From assembly GCA_027334785.1 (NCBI GenBank), contig DAHWQF010000041.1:1-13130 (forward strand): a DNA stretch of 13,130 bases, given 5' to 3'. Under the pieces are notes generated by a model that saw only the letters and a list, made by a program, of their open reading frames with translations, ran no database searches and had not been told where the DNA came from. The stretch comes from Acidimicrobiaceae bacterium. GTDB taxonomy: Bacteria; Actinomycetota; Acidimicrobiia; Acidimicrobiales; Palsa-688. Below are positions 1-7,319 of the stretch, piece after piece. Both the position numbers and the translations under genes were made by a program. Each line of letters begins with the position of its first letter. Positions within the stretch are counted from its first letter, which is position 1.

Positions 1-1742
1 AGCTCCGTCGTGGGCACCTCCCCCGAGAACCCCGCCAGGTCCCACCCCCAGAAGGTTATGCCACAAGCCGACGCGCTAATCCCAGCCGAGACCGAGGCGC
101 GGAAGGCTTCCCAGCTCGAGCCCTCGTCGCCGGCCCAGTGGCAAGGTAGGGCCGACGACCCGACGAAACCGGCACGGCTGAAGGTCACCGGGGGACGACC
201 GCTCGCCCTCATGAGCTCGTGGTAAGCAGCAACGTAGTGGACCGGGTAGACATTGTTGGCCTCACCGCCCGTCGTCCCGTCGGCGTAGACGATGTCGTTC
301 CCCCAGGCGTGCTCGCCGCCGTCGGTCTTGAACCGGTCTATCCCGACCTCCTCGAGCAAGTACCTGCGCTTCGCGGCCCACCACGCCCGCGCCTCAGGGT
401 TCGTGAAGTCGCACAGTAAAGCGCCGGGGAACCACCACCCTCGGTTCCGGTAGGGCTTCCCGTCAACGCGAGACACGCAGTAGCGGCGCTCCTCCATTAC
501 CTTGCGGTCCAGGCCGGCCTGGCCTTTGGCCGACTTGACGAGCGGGATCTGCCACAAGAGCACGTGCATGCCCCTGCTGTGCAAGTTGTCCACCATCGCC
601 TTGGGGCCCGGCCATCGCCCATCGGGGGGGAAGGTGAAGTCCGAGAGGCGGTGAGGGCTGCCGTCGGGGTGGGCCGCGTAACGGGCGTCGTTGAAGGCGA
701 CGAAGGTCTGCTCGTCGCTCCATGCCTCGATGACGACCACGCCGACCGGGATCCCCTCGCGCTCGCTCCGCTCCACCTCGGCCAGCACACGTGCCTGGCT
801 GTCCCACTCGTTGCCGCTCATCCAGAGCCGGTAAACCCACTCAGGCGGCGGCGAGACCGACGTCCCGGCTCGCTCCAAGAACTTGGGTAACGTCACCTTG
901 GGCTCACCGGGGAACAGGTAGAGCGACAGCTGCGGGGCCGCCTCACCCGGCTCGATGTCCACTTCCACCCTGAGCTCGCCCGGGTCGCTCACGCCCACGT
1001 CGAAGCGGGCCCTCCGCCCGGTGGCAAGGTGGAAGGCGAACGGTTCCGGTCCGGTCACGAAGGCGAAGGGCATCGGCATGTAACTCCGGGCACCTTGGCC
1101 CTTGTACTGGTCGAAAACCGCGATGTCGGCTCGTTTCCCACGTTGGTCCAACCCATTGAAGCGCTCGCCGAAACCGACGACGTGCTCTCCGGGAAAGAGG
1201 CGAAGTGCGAAGCTGCACCGGTACGTGCCCCGCTCTCCGACGAGCCACCGCAGACTGTCCGTGACCACGCGCCTGGCAAAGGTGGGGTCCTCGGCATCGA
1301 CCACGAGCGTGCCGCCAGCCCGTTGCCACTGGCAGGCGTACAAGCTGAACCATCGGGTGTTGTCCCGGCCATCGGTGAACCGGTAACGGAGGCGTTCGCC
1401 GAACTCAAGCTGCGGACCCGGAGCGGACCAGGATACCCGTCCTGCCTGGGCCCCGAGACGGGCCACTGCATGGCTCAAATGGCCCTCATCAGTTGCACGC
1501 GCCGCTGTGACGCCGTAAAGGGGGTCAATGTCCGGTACCGCCATGCCCCGTCGCAGAGCGTGTACGACAGCGGCGGTACCTCCGGCCGACACCTCCACTT
1601 GGAGGGACGCGGTACCGGCCGGCGTCGTCGCTCGTAGCTCGTAGGGCGAGCCGGCTAGTGGCCGTACCGGCACGACTTGGTCCGGCTCGACAAGGTAAGC
1701 GTGGCCGCGTCCATGGGGGCGGTGGCGGATCACGGGTAGCAC
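1..1742 (-). CDS. GH31 alpha-glucosidase family protein, C-terminus beyond the left edge
   Basis: Glycoside hydrolase family 31, exo-acting on alpha-linked glucosides (alpha-glucosidase, isomaltosidase or alpha-xylosidase). The 580 codons in the window read without interruption. An N-terminal beta-sandwich includes FGERFNGLD near residue 191, a family hallmark. The barrel follows with EWVYRLWMSGNEW near 301. The nucleophile aspartate lies in RFKTDGGE (about D474) and the acid/base aspartate in HWAGDEGSSW (about D539), followed by FWGWDLAGF, the usual GH31 layout. No signal peptide is visible, so it is probably cytoplasmic. It begins 33 bases after the secreted GH15 gene, so the two are likely co-transcribed. 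The start is uncertain: GTG at 1742 (or 1733) is chosen because no ATG lies in frame between the preceding stop and the conserved sequence. An out-of-frame ATG at 1774 suggests a missed indel at the start. The exact substrate cannot be read from sequence. Confidence 0.9.
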   Translation of the reverse strand, partial: MLPVIRHRPHGRGHAYLVEPDQVVPVRPLAGSPYELRATTPAGTASLQVEVSAGGTAAVVHALRRGMAVPDIDPLYGVTAARATDEGHLSHAVARLGAQAGRVSWSAPGPQLEFGERLRYRFTDGRDNTRWFSLYACQWQRAGGTLVVDAEDPTFARRVVTDSLRWLVGERGTYRCSFALRLFPGEHVVGFGERFNGLDQRGKRADIAVFDQYKGQGARSYMPMPFAFVTGPEPFAFHLATGRRARFDVGVSDPGELRVEVDIEPGEAAPQLSLYLFPGEPKVTLPKFLERAGTSVSPPPEWVYRLWMSGNEWDSQARVLAEVERSEREGIPVGVVVIEAWSDEQTFVAFNDARYAAHPDGSPHRLSDFTFPPDGRWPGPKAMVDNLHSRGMHVLLWQIPLVKSAKGQAGLDRKVMEERRYCVSRVDGKPYRNRGWWFPGALLCDFTNPEARAWWAAKRRYLLEEVGIDRFKTDGGEHAWGNDIVYADGTTGGEANNVYPVHYVAAYHELMRASGRPPVTFSRAGFVGSSALPCHWAGDEGSSWEAFRASVSAGISASACGITFWGWDLAGFSGEVPTTE

Positions 1743-1775
1743 GACCCGGGGCTGGAACTGCTGGTGCCGCTCATG

Positions 1776-4327
1776 TCAGTAATTGACCCAGGCCATGTCC
1801 CAGTAGTCCAGCGACGGGAGCGTGAAGGTCACGTAGTTACCACCGCTGTCGGTACCTGTCGCAAAGGGCAAGCTTTGGGCTGCACCCCCGTTCACGTCAG
1901 GCGAGGCCACATATACGCTCGAAGGCGCGGCCGAGGATGAGTAGTAGTACTTCACCTCCACGTTGTTCTGCACCGTTGGCGCAGGCTGGTTGGCGTTGGT
2001 GTCCGTCCAGTCGGTGCTCGTCAGGTTCAACAGGTTGATGAACTGCAGCACGTCAGTCCCGGTCGTCGATTTCGCGAACGTCCACACCGTCCCGGCTGCT
2101 CCGTTGGTGCTGGTCGGTGGTCCACCCGGAAGCTCGATCGTGTTCGAGTTCGCCGTCTCACCATCCCGCAGCAGGTCCTCGTAAGCCGTCAGGAAGTTGT
2201 AATAGTTGACCATCGCCTTTTGGAGCGTGGCGGGCATGAACAAGTTCTCGTTCAGGTAGTTCGGGGCGTCCAGCATATGGTCGACATCGCCGAGCTCAAT
2301 GTGGTCGCCTCCCGAAGCGAAGATCGAGGCATCTTCGTAGAGAACACCGGGCGTGTTGAAGAAGCCCGAGTCTGTCGTTGAGTAGTTGTTGGCATAGGCC
2401 TGGTCTGGGTACGCGGCAAGCACCGTGGACTTGGTACTGTTGCTCCAAGCCGTGTTGTCGTTGATCGTCGTCTGCAGGTCGTCTGACCGTTGGACGGCCA
2501 GCACTCGGTGTAGAGGAACGTGAGGTCTGGGTTGGCCGCAACCTGCTGCTGGCCATATTGCCCAGGCGCGTTGAACACAATGTCCCCACCGAGCGCGTTG
2601 TACGCGTTCGTGATGAAGCCGCTGAACTCGCTCGTAGGGGTCACCGCAACACCTGAGCAGGTGTAGACGGGGTTGCCGACCAGCGTACCGAGCTGGTCCA
2701 TCTGCCAGCCGTCAAACGGGTAGACGTCCTCGGCGTCCTTTTCCCGGCCAAAGATGTAGCCCTGCCATGAGCTGTTCCCTGGGTCGAAGAAGTATATGTT
2801 CGAGGTGGCGAAGCCAGCCGGTAGGGAGAAGTTGGCTTGGTTGGTGCAGTTGTTGTCCCACCAGGGGCCCCACTGGTAGTTGGCGCCGCTACCGTCTTGT
2901 CCGGACGCGGACCAAGCTCCGTAGATGAGGTTGTAGTTCATTGCGACGGCGGCGTGGTTGTGGACGTCGCTGATGAGCGTTTCGACCGAGTGCATCGAGT
3001 TCCTGTTCAGGAACTCGCCGATGCTGTCGTACTCGGGCTGCACGAAGGATATGTAGGCACCCGTCCACAGGTCATAGGTCGTCTCCCAAGTGCCGTTGGA
3101 GCCCTGGTTCGCGGCCATCCAGTCCCAGAACTGCTGGGCCTCGCTGTAGTGGCCTGCCGCGTCGAGCGCCATTGCGTCGAACGAAGAATCGCGCACCCAG
3201 GCCTTGTAGCTGTACGAGCCGGGGTTCGTCGTGGCGGGGAAGAGCCCGTCGCCAGGGTTCTGGGAGTTCTTTATGACGACGAGGTTGCGTAAGTAGGCCG
3301 TGTTGACGCCGCTGTCAGTCGTCGATACGGTCTTGCCGGCGTCGAGCCAGTTGGAGTAGTCGGTCCCGGTCTGGGCGTACCAATAGGGGCCGCTTTCGCC
3401 GCTGGCGGTGCCGACATCAGCCTCGGCAGCCGACATGGTCGGCGCGATGCCGAGGTAGTAGTAAAGGGTCTGGGTGGAGTTTGGGGCGATGGTGACCTCG
3501 TTCTGGAAACCGAGGTCCATGTTCGGCGTGGCCAGGGAGCTGTTGTCCGCCAGCGTCCCGTTGGCGTCGAACTGGCACCACGCGCTCGCCGTCGTGTCGC
3601 TGGCTGTGCAGTCCGAATCGTTGCCGACCTGGTAGGAGCCAGGCGTCTGCATGGCGCCGAGGAACACCACGTACTGGCCAGAGGCCGTCATGTCGGCGTA
3701 GAGGGTGTCGGTGCCCGAACTGTAGGAGCCCGTTACGTTGTCGCTCGTGTTGGTGTTGTTGAGGTGGACCTGGTCCAAGACGTTCCACTTGTAGCTCGTC
3801 GTCGCGGAAGGATTGGTAAGCGTGTAGCGGACGACCATGAAGGGTTCGTTGGGGACCATGACGAAGTCCCGGCTCATCTGGATGGGTGTCGGGGAGCCGT
3901 TGTAGGTGCCGTAGTCGCCGTGCAGCACCCCGTTCTGGTCGAGGTAGCCGGTCGTCGTGAAGTCCTGGGCCTGGTCGTACTTGACCCCGTCGGTCTCGTC
4001 TCGGAAGAACCCCGTGTAGTCGACGATCTGGTTGACGGCCCAGTTGCCTGAGTAGTGAAGTTCGGCGATACGAGGCCCGTAGGTTGCCGTCTGCGCCTGG
4101 TTGAGGGTCGGGGCCATCCAGATCGCCTGCATGTCCTGCCAGTTCCACAGGTAGATGCTCGCCGCTGACGTCGTGGAAGGCAAGGTGTCGCTGCTCGATG
4201 CCAGCTCGACCTTTGGCAATCGGGCAAGAGGCCCCGAGGCACTTTTGTGGCGACCAGCGGTGCGAGGACGAGAGCGGCTGCTACTGGCACAGCGACCCGC
4301 TTTGAGCCATTTGCGGTCTCGATGCAT
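1776..4327 (-). pseudogene. Secreted GH15-like glucoamylase-type glycoside hydrolase with frameshifts
   Basis: Large glycoside hydrolase, about 850 residues when reconstructed. A beta-sandwich-like N-terminal region precedes an (alpha/alpha)6-type domain with the GH15 signature YSYKAWVRDSSFDAMALD near 372-389 and PEYDSIGEFL near 431. The composition is very rich in Asn, Thr, Ser and Tyr and poor in charge, typical of an exported enzyme. The reading frame from ATG 4327 stays open to 2252, but its natural sequence stops near ECWPSNGQT (about 2480). The true C-terminal part, ending in DMAWVNY at 1776, lies one base back in another frame. At the N-terminus, residues 10-27 read as Arg/Ser-rich nonsense, while the +1 frame gives a hydrophobic signal core RVAVPVAAALVLAPLVAT directly after MHRDRKWLK. 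Two cancelling indels are implied. The start has a purine-rich ribosome site, GGGAGGGG. It could be a pseudogene or a good gene with sequencing indels. GH15 assignment is by motif; the substrate (starch, dextran or similar) is inferred. Confidence 0.78.
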
Positions 4328-4389
4328 TTTCCCCTCCCAGTTGGACCGAGCTTACTTTGTGTAACGAGCGTAGAAAGTCCAACAGGAAA

Positions 4390-4418
4390 AGGATACACTC
4401 GCTTTGCCTGTGGTGCAA
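4390..4418 (-). promoter_or_regulatory. Sigma70-like promoter for the GH15-GH31 pair
   Basis: On the minus strand TTGCAC (4418-4413) and TATCCT (4395-4390) are separated by exactly 17 bases, predicting a transcript starting near 4383 with a leader of about 56 bases to ATG 4327. It separates the hydrolase pair from the ROK gene upstream and suggests independent, probably ROK-controlled, transcription. No operator was identified. Confidence 0.6.
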
Positions 4419-4729
4419 GAACCTCTTGGCGCCGAACACGCGTTCCACGACGACCCGGGTCGGAGACTAATTTCCGCTTGCGGGTGACAGCCGGGCTGCT
4501 CCGCAAATGGGGGGGCACCCGTAGCTGCGACGTGACCCCACGCTCGGCTCGGGCCCCCCTGCAGGACGGGCCGAGCTAAAAGGCCCAAGGGTACGCACGC
4601 CACCCGAGGTGGTCCCGAGCCCGCCAGCGGGGCCGTTGATGACGGCTACCAAGCGCTTGCCTCGACGCTCCTGGATGTCACGTCAAGCCAACGAGCATGC
4701 AGGAGACCCGCAGCAGTGAGGGGCGGGGG
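4419..4729. other. Intergenic stretch with one imperfect inverted repeat
   Basis: No convincing gene lies between the end of the ROK gene and the GH15 promoter. An imperfect GC-rich inverted repeat, GCTCGG...GGGCC (from 4542) against GGGCCGAGC (to 4576), could end ROK transcription, but no T-run follows it on the minus strand, so a terminator is only a weak suggestion. The small frames here show no domain and no codon bias. Confidence 0.35.
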
Positions 4730-5950
4730 TCAGTGCCGCTTGTTGGAGGAGCTGTGCAAGCGGGCCAGCACCTGTGGGCGCTGCTCGCCGGCCGCAGCGT
4801 TGCGGTCGAAAGGAGTCGCGAGCACGAGCGCCGCCGCACCTCGTGCCCAGCTCGTGTCGTCCCAATCGTCCACTTCTATAGGTAGGTGGCGCATCCAGTG
4901 TGGTAGACGGTGGGCGAGGGTGTTGCGGAACGACGTGTCCCAGTACTGCCAGGAGGCTACGCCTTCGCCGGATACAAGGACTGCGTCAGGGTTGAGAGCA
5001 GCCAGGACCGGTGCGACGGCCTGGGCCAACCGCTGGGCGGCGCGGGCAAAGACCTCCCTCGCACGTGGCTCGCCGCGGTCGGCGGACGCCCTTAGCTGGT
5101 CGAGGCCATCCCCGCTCTTCAGCACGCCGCTCGTGCGACCTGCGTCAGCGAGTGCTTCCGTGCCGATGTACGCCTCCAGGCAGCCCCTCTGGCCACAGGC
5201 GCACTCGCGGCCGTTGGGGGAAACGACGACGTGGGCGATCTCTCCCGCCCCCCCGTCAGAGCCCCGCTGCAAGGCGTCGTTGCACACGCTTGCAAACCCG
5301 ACGCCTCGCCCGACAGTAAGGACAACCAAGTTTGGCCGTCCCCGGCCCCTGCCAAAGATGCGCTCTGCCACGGCCAGTGCCTTGACGTCGTTCTCCACGA
5401 GGACCGGCACGCCCAAGCCTTTGCGCAGGTGGCCGCCGAGCGGCATGCCGGCCCAACCGAGCACCTCGGCGTCGACGTCACCTATATCAGGACGGCGAAC
5501 GACACCGGGTACGCACACGCCCACCCCGAGCAGCCGGGACTCGCCACGCTGAAGGAACGAGCTGAGCAGGGCCAGGAGCTTGTCAACTGCACTCTCTGCC
5601 GTGGCGTCGAACTCCTCGGCGTGCGTTGCCATGACCTGCCCGTCGAGGCGGACGTCGACCAGGACGACGTGGTCTGCAGCGACTTTGGCCCCGACCGCCC
5701 GGCCCGCATCGCCGACAAGGCCGAGGAGCTGGCCCGGCCTGCCCCCCTCCGATGGGGCGAAGTAGAGCGGCTCGACGACTCCTTGGTGTATGAGCCGCCG
5801 GGTGACCTGACTGACCGTGGCCGGGCTCAGGTCCAGCTCCCGGGCCACCGTGGCCCGCGACGCCGGGCCTTGTCGGCCCAAGAAGGCAAGCACGTCCATC
5901 CGCGTGAGGTCACCGCCGGCCACGTCGTCGTCCTGCATGTGCACGAGCAT
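4730..5950 (-). CDS. ROK-family transcriptional repressor / sugar sensor
   Basis: Member of the ROK family (repressor, ORF, kinase), about 406 residues, the normal length for the repressor branch. The N-terminal winged helix is seen in ASRATVARELDLSPATVSQV (roughly residues 30-50) followed by GVVEP...GGRPGQLL. The ROK fold follows: VGAKVAADHVVLVDVRLDG, GVCVPGVV, GWAGMPLGGHL, VLVENDVKALAVAE, and the zinc/ROK signature GEIAHVVVSPNGRECACGQRGCLEAYIG with its Cys cluster, all in order. Start ATG 5950 is preferred because it gives a usual short leader before the helix-turn-helix; ATG 5938 and GTG 6004 are possible. Its neighbours are glucan hydrolases on both sides, so it probably represses them and is released by glucose or an oligosaccharide. 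This is inference; the ligand is not readable. Confidence 0.92.
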   Translation of the reverse strand: MLVHMQDDDVAGGDLTRMDVLAFLGRQGPASRATVARELDLSPATVSQVTRRLIHQGVVEPLYFAPSEGGRPGQLLGLVGDAGRAVGAKVAADHVVLVDVRLDGQVMATHAEEFDATAESAVDKLLALLSSFLQRGESRLLGVGVCVPGVVRRPDIGDVDAEVLGWAGMPLGGHLRKGLGVPVLVENDVKALAVAERIFGRGRGRPNLVVLTVGRGVGFASVCNDALQRGSDGGAGEIAHVVVSPNGRECACGQRGCLEAYIGTEALADAGRTSGVLKSGDGLDQLRASADRGEPRAREVFARAAQRLAQAVAPVLAALNPDAVLVSGEGVASWQYWDTSFRNTLAHRLPHWMRHLPIEVDDWDDTSWARGAAALVLATPFDRNAAAGEQRPQVLARLHSSSNKRH

Positions 5951-6016
5951 AGTCCGTGTGCAAGCCAAACATAGCTGAGATGGATTGTCCCTGGTACTAC
6001 CCACTTTCTGGCGGCC

Positions 6017-6046
6017 TTGACAGGCGGGCCATAGGTGACTTACTTT
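6017..6046 (+). promoter_or_regulatory. Promoter of the truncated GH15 gene
   Basis: TTGACA (6017-6022) and TACTTT (6041-6046) are separated by 18 bases and point at ATG 6056, which would leave almost no leader. It lies in the divergent gap beside the ROK gene, the expected place for a ROK-controlled promoter. Confidence 0.5.
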
Positions 6047-6055
6047 GATGAGTGC

Positions 6056-6322
6056 ATGAACATGAGTGAAGCCTCAGCTACGCGGGGAGCCGGGCCGGGC
6101 CAGCCGAGCGGGCAGGTTGTGGCGCGGGGCGGCTCCAGCAACCGGGAGCTCGTCTTGACCAGCGTCAAGCACTTGCTGTCCCACCAGATGCCTTCCGGGG
6201 CCTTGCTGGCCTCACGAGACTTCCTCCCCTACCAGTTCTGCTGGCTCCGTGATGGCTCCTTCGTAGCCTTCGCCGTCGACCTGGCGGGCGAGCGCCGGGC
6301 AGCAGAAAGCTTCCATCGCTAA
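6056..6322 (+). pseudogene. 5' fragment of a short-type GH15 glucoamylase-like gene
   Basis: The 88 codons match the N-terminal end of short, signal-less GH15 enzymes: SNRELVLTSVKHLLSHQMPSGALLASR, then FLPYQFCWLRDGSFVAFAVD, which holds the GH15 WLRDGS element, then LAGERRAAESFHR. The family normally continues with a Trp and several hundred further residues, including both catalytic glutamates. Here a TAA follows FHR at once (6320-6322) and the next bases belong to an unrelated gene on the other strand. ATG 6056 or 6062 are both in frame. The fragment cannot be active. It diverges from the ROK gene and shares the likely regulatory gap, so before truncation it was probably part of the same sugar regulon. 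Confidence 0.75.
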
Positions 6323-7277
6323 ATGTCAGGTTGTAGGCGTCGCGGTGCGCGGTACTCGGCTGGTGGCGTGCGGGCACGGCAGCGAAGCCCCGCTCGACGA
6401 TCCTGGCGTAGCGGGAGCTCAAGTGTCGCCCAAGCAACGTCTTGTGCCCGACGGAGATGCCATAGGCCGCCTCGAAGTCGACCGAGCCCGCCCCGCCATG
6501 GACGACCTGGTAGCCAGTCAGGGGGCCAGGGGCGCCGACGCAGTAGGCGGTGTGGAGCACCGCCTTGGCGAGGTCGGCCCCGGACGGCACGATGGCGTCG
6601 GCAGTGGCCAGGTCGTCGCCGTACAGGAGCATCACGCCGGCCCTCGGCTCCACCTGGCCGGTCGCTGGGTGGAGCGACGACGCGAGGGCGGGGGCCCCTG
6701 CCGTCTCCATCTCGGCCGTCGAGCGGGCCACGTCCTGCTCCAGGACGGCGAGAGGCTTACCCGACGCCTCCTCGAGCGGGCCGCACCAGGCGCCCTCGAC
6801 GTAGGAGGCTTCCTCTCCCTCGGCTTGTGCGGCGGCGCCGGAGAAGGGGGCCGTCACCGTTGGCGGTGGCGACGGGGGGTGGACGGGGCGTTGTGTGGCC
6901 CTCGAAGGCGGGGCAGTACCGTCTGCGCGATGTCGGCGCTGCGCACCAGCGTGGTGCCCGGCCACTGTGGCCGGGGGGAGGACGGCGGCTGTCGTCGATG
7001 GCAGCGGCTGGGCTGGCACGCTCAGCGGCACGGTCTGGGGCGTGGTTGCAGCCGACGTCGTTGTCGTCTCCTGCACGCTGCGGGTGGGCGGCCGCAGGTG
7101 CAGGCCCGGACGTCGTGTTGTGCCAGCCCCCCTGCTCCTGTGCTGCGTGGTCGTGGGGGCAACGGCGTGGCGCGCTGCGGGGGGCGTGCCACGCGCTACG
7201 AGGACGGCGGCGGTCGCCCCGCCTCCGGCCATGAGGGCGAGGACGGCGGCGGTCGCGATGGTTCGGCTTCTGCCCAT
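6165..7277 (-). CDS. Exported or membrane-anchored Pro/Thr-rich protein, unknown function, chimeric 3' end
   Basis: I do not recognise a family. The first 30 residues are a short basic start plus hydrophobic segment (TAAVLALMAGGGATAAVLVA), a signal peptide or N-terminal anchor. About residues 35-145 are a Pro/Thr/Ser/Ala-rich, likely disordered linker. A folded domain follows from about 150, with YVEGAWCGPLEE, GVMLLYGDDLATADAIVPSG, HTAYCVGAPGPLTG and GISVGHKTLLGRHLSSRYARIV; two Cys could pair outside the cell. From about residue 320 the frame runs antisense through the truncated GH15 gene and gives an Arg-rich tail, so the native C-terminus is lost. ATG 7277 is fixed by the 17-base start motif directly upstream. 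It lies 42 bases after the methyltransferase stop, suggesting an operon. Confidence 0.6.
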   Translation of the reverse strand: MGRSRTIATAAVLALMAGGGATAAVLVARGTPPAARHAVAPTTTQHRSRGAGTTRRPGLHLRPPTRSVQETTTTSAATTPQTVPLSVPAQPLPSTTAAVLPPATVAGHHAGAQRRHRADGTAPPSRATQRPVHPPSPPPTVTAPFSGAAAQAEGEEASYVEGAWCGPLEEASGKPLAVLEQDVARSTAEMETAGAPALASSLHPATGQVEPRAGVMLLYGDDLATADAIVPSGADLAKAVLHTAYCVGAPGPLTGYQVVHGGAGSVDFEAAYGISVGHKTLLGRHLSSRYARIVERGFAAVPARHQPSTAHRDAYNLTFSDGSFLLPGARPPGRRRRLRRSHHGASRTGRGGSLVRPARPRKASGGTASA

Positions 7278-7291
7278 GCCCTCATGTGGGG
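7275..7291 (-). promoter_or_regulatory. Start-associated 17-base motif, copy 1 (exported protein)
   Basis: CCCCACATGAGGGCATG on the minus strand, ending in the start codon of the exported protein. It is identical to copy 2. CCC and GGG flank a short loop, so a small RNA hairpin could form at the initiation site. GAGGG could serve as a ribosome site but sits unusually close to the ATG. Confidence 0.75.
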
Positions 7292-7319
7292 TGGGGCCGG
7301 CCGCCGCGCGTCGGGGACA

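Noticed and set aside
2470..2505. Programmed ribosomal frameshift in the GH15 gene
   Set aside because: No X-XXY-YYZ slippery site or downstream structure is apparent, and glycoside hydrolases are not known to need one; an indel is simpler.
4542..4576. Strong intrinsic terminator after the ROK gene
   Set aside because: The stem is imperfect and no T-run follows on the minus strand; kept only as a weak note.
4716..5974. Plus-strand frames of 278 and 247 codons opposite the ROK gene
   Set aside because: Low-complexity Ser/Pro/Arg sequence, antisense to an intact ROK repressor with all family motifs.
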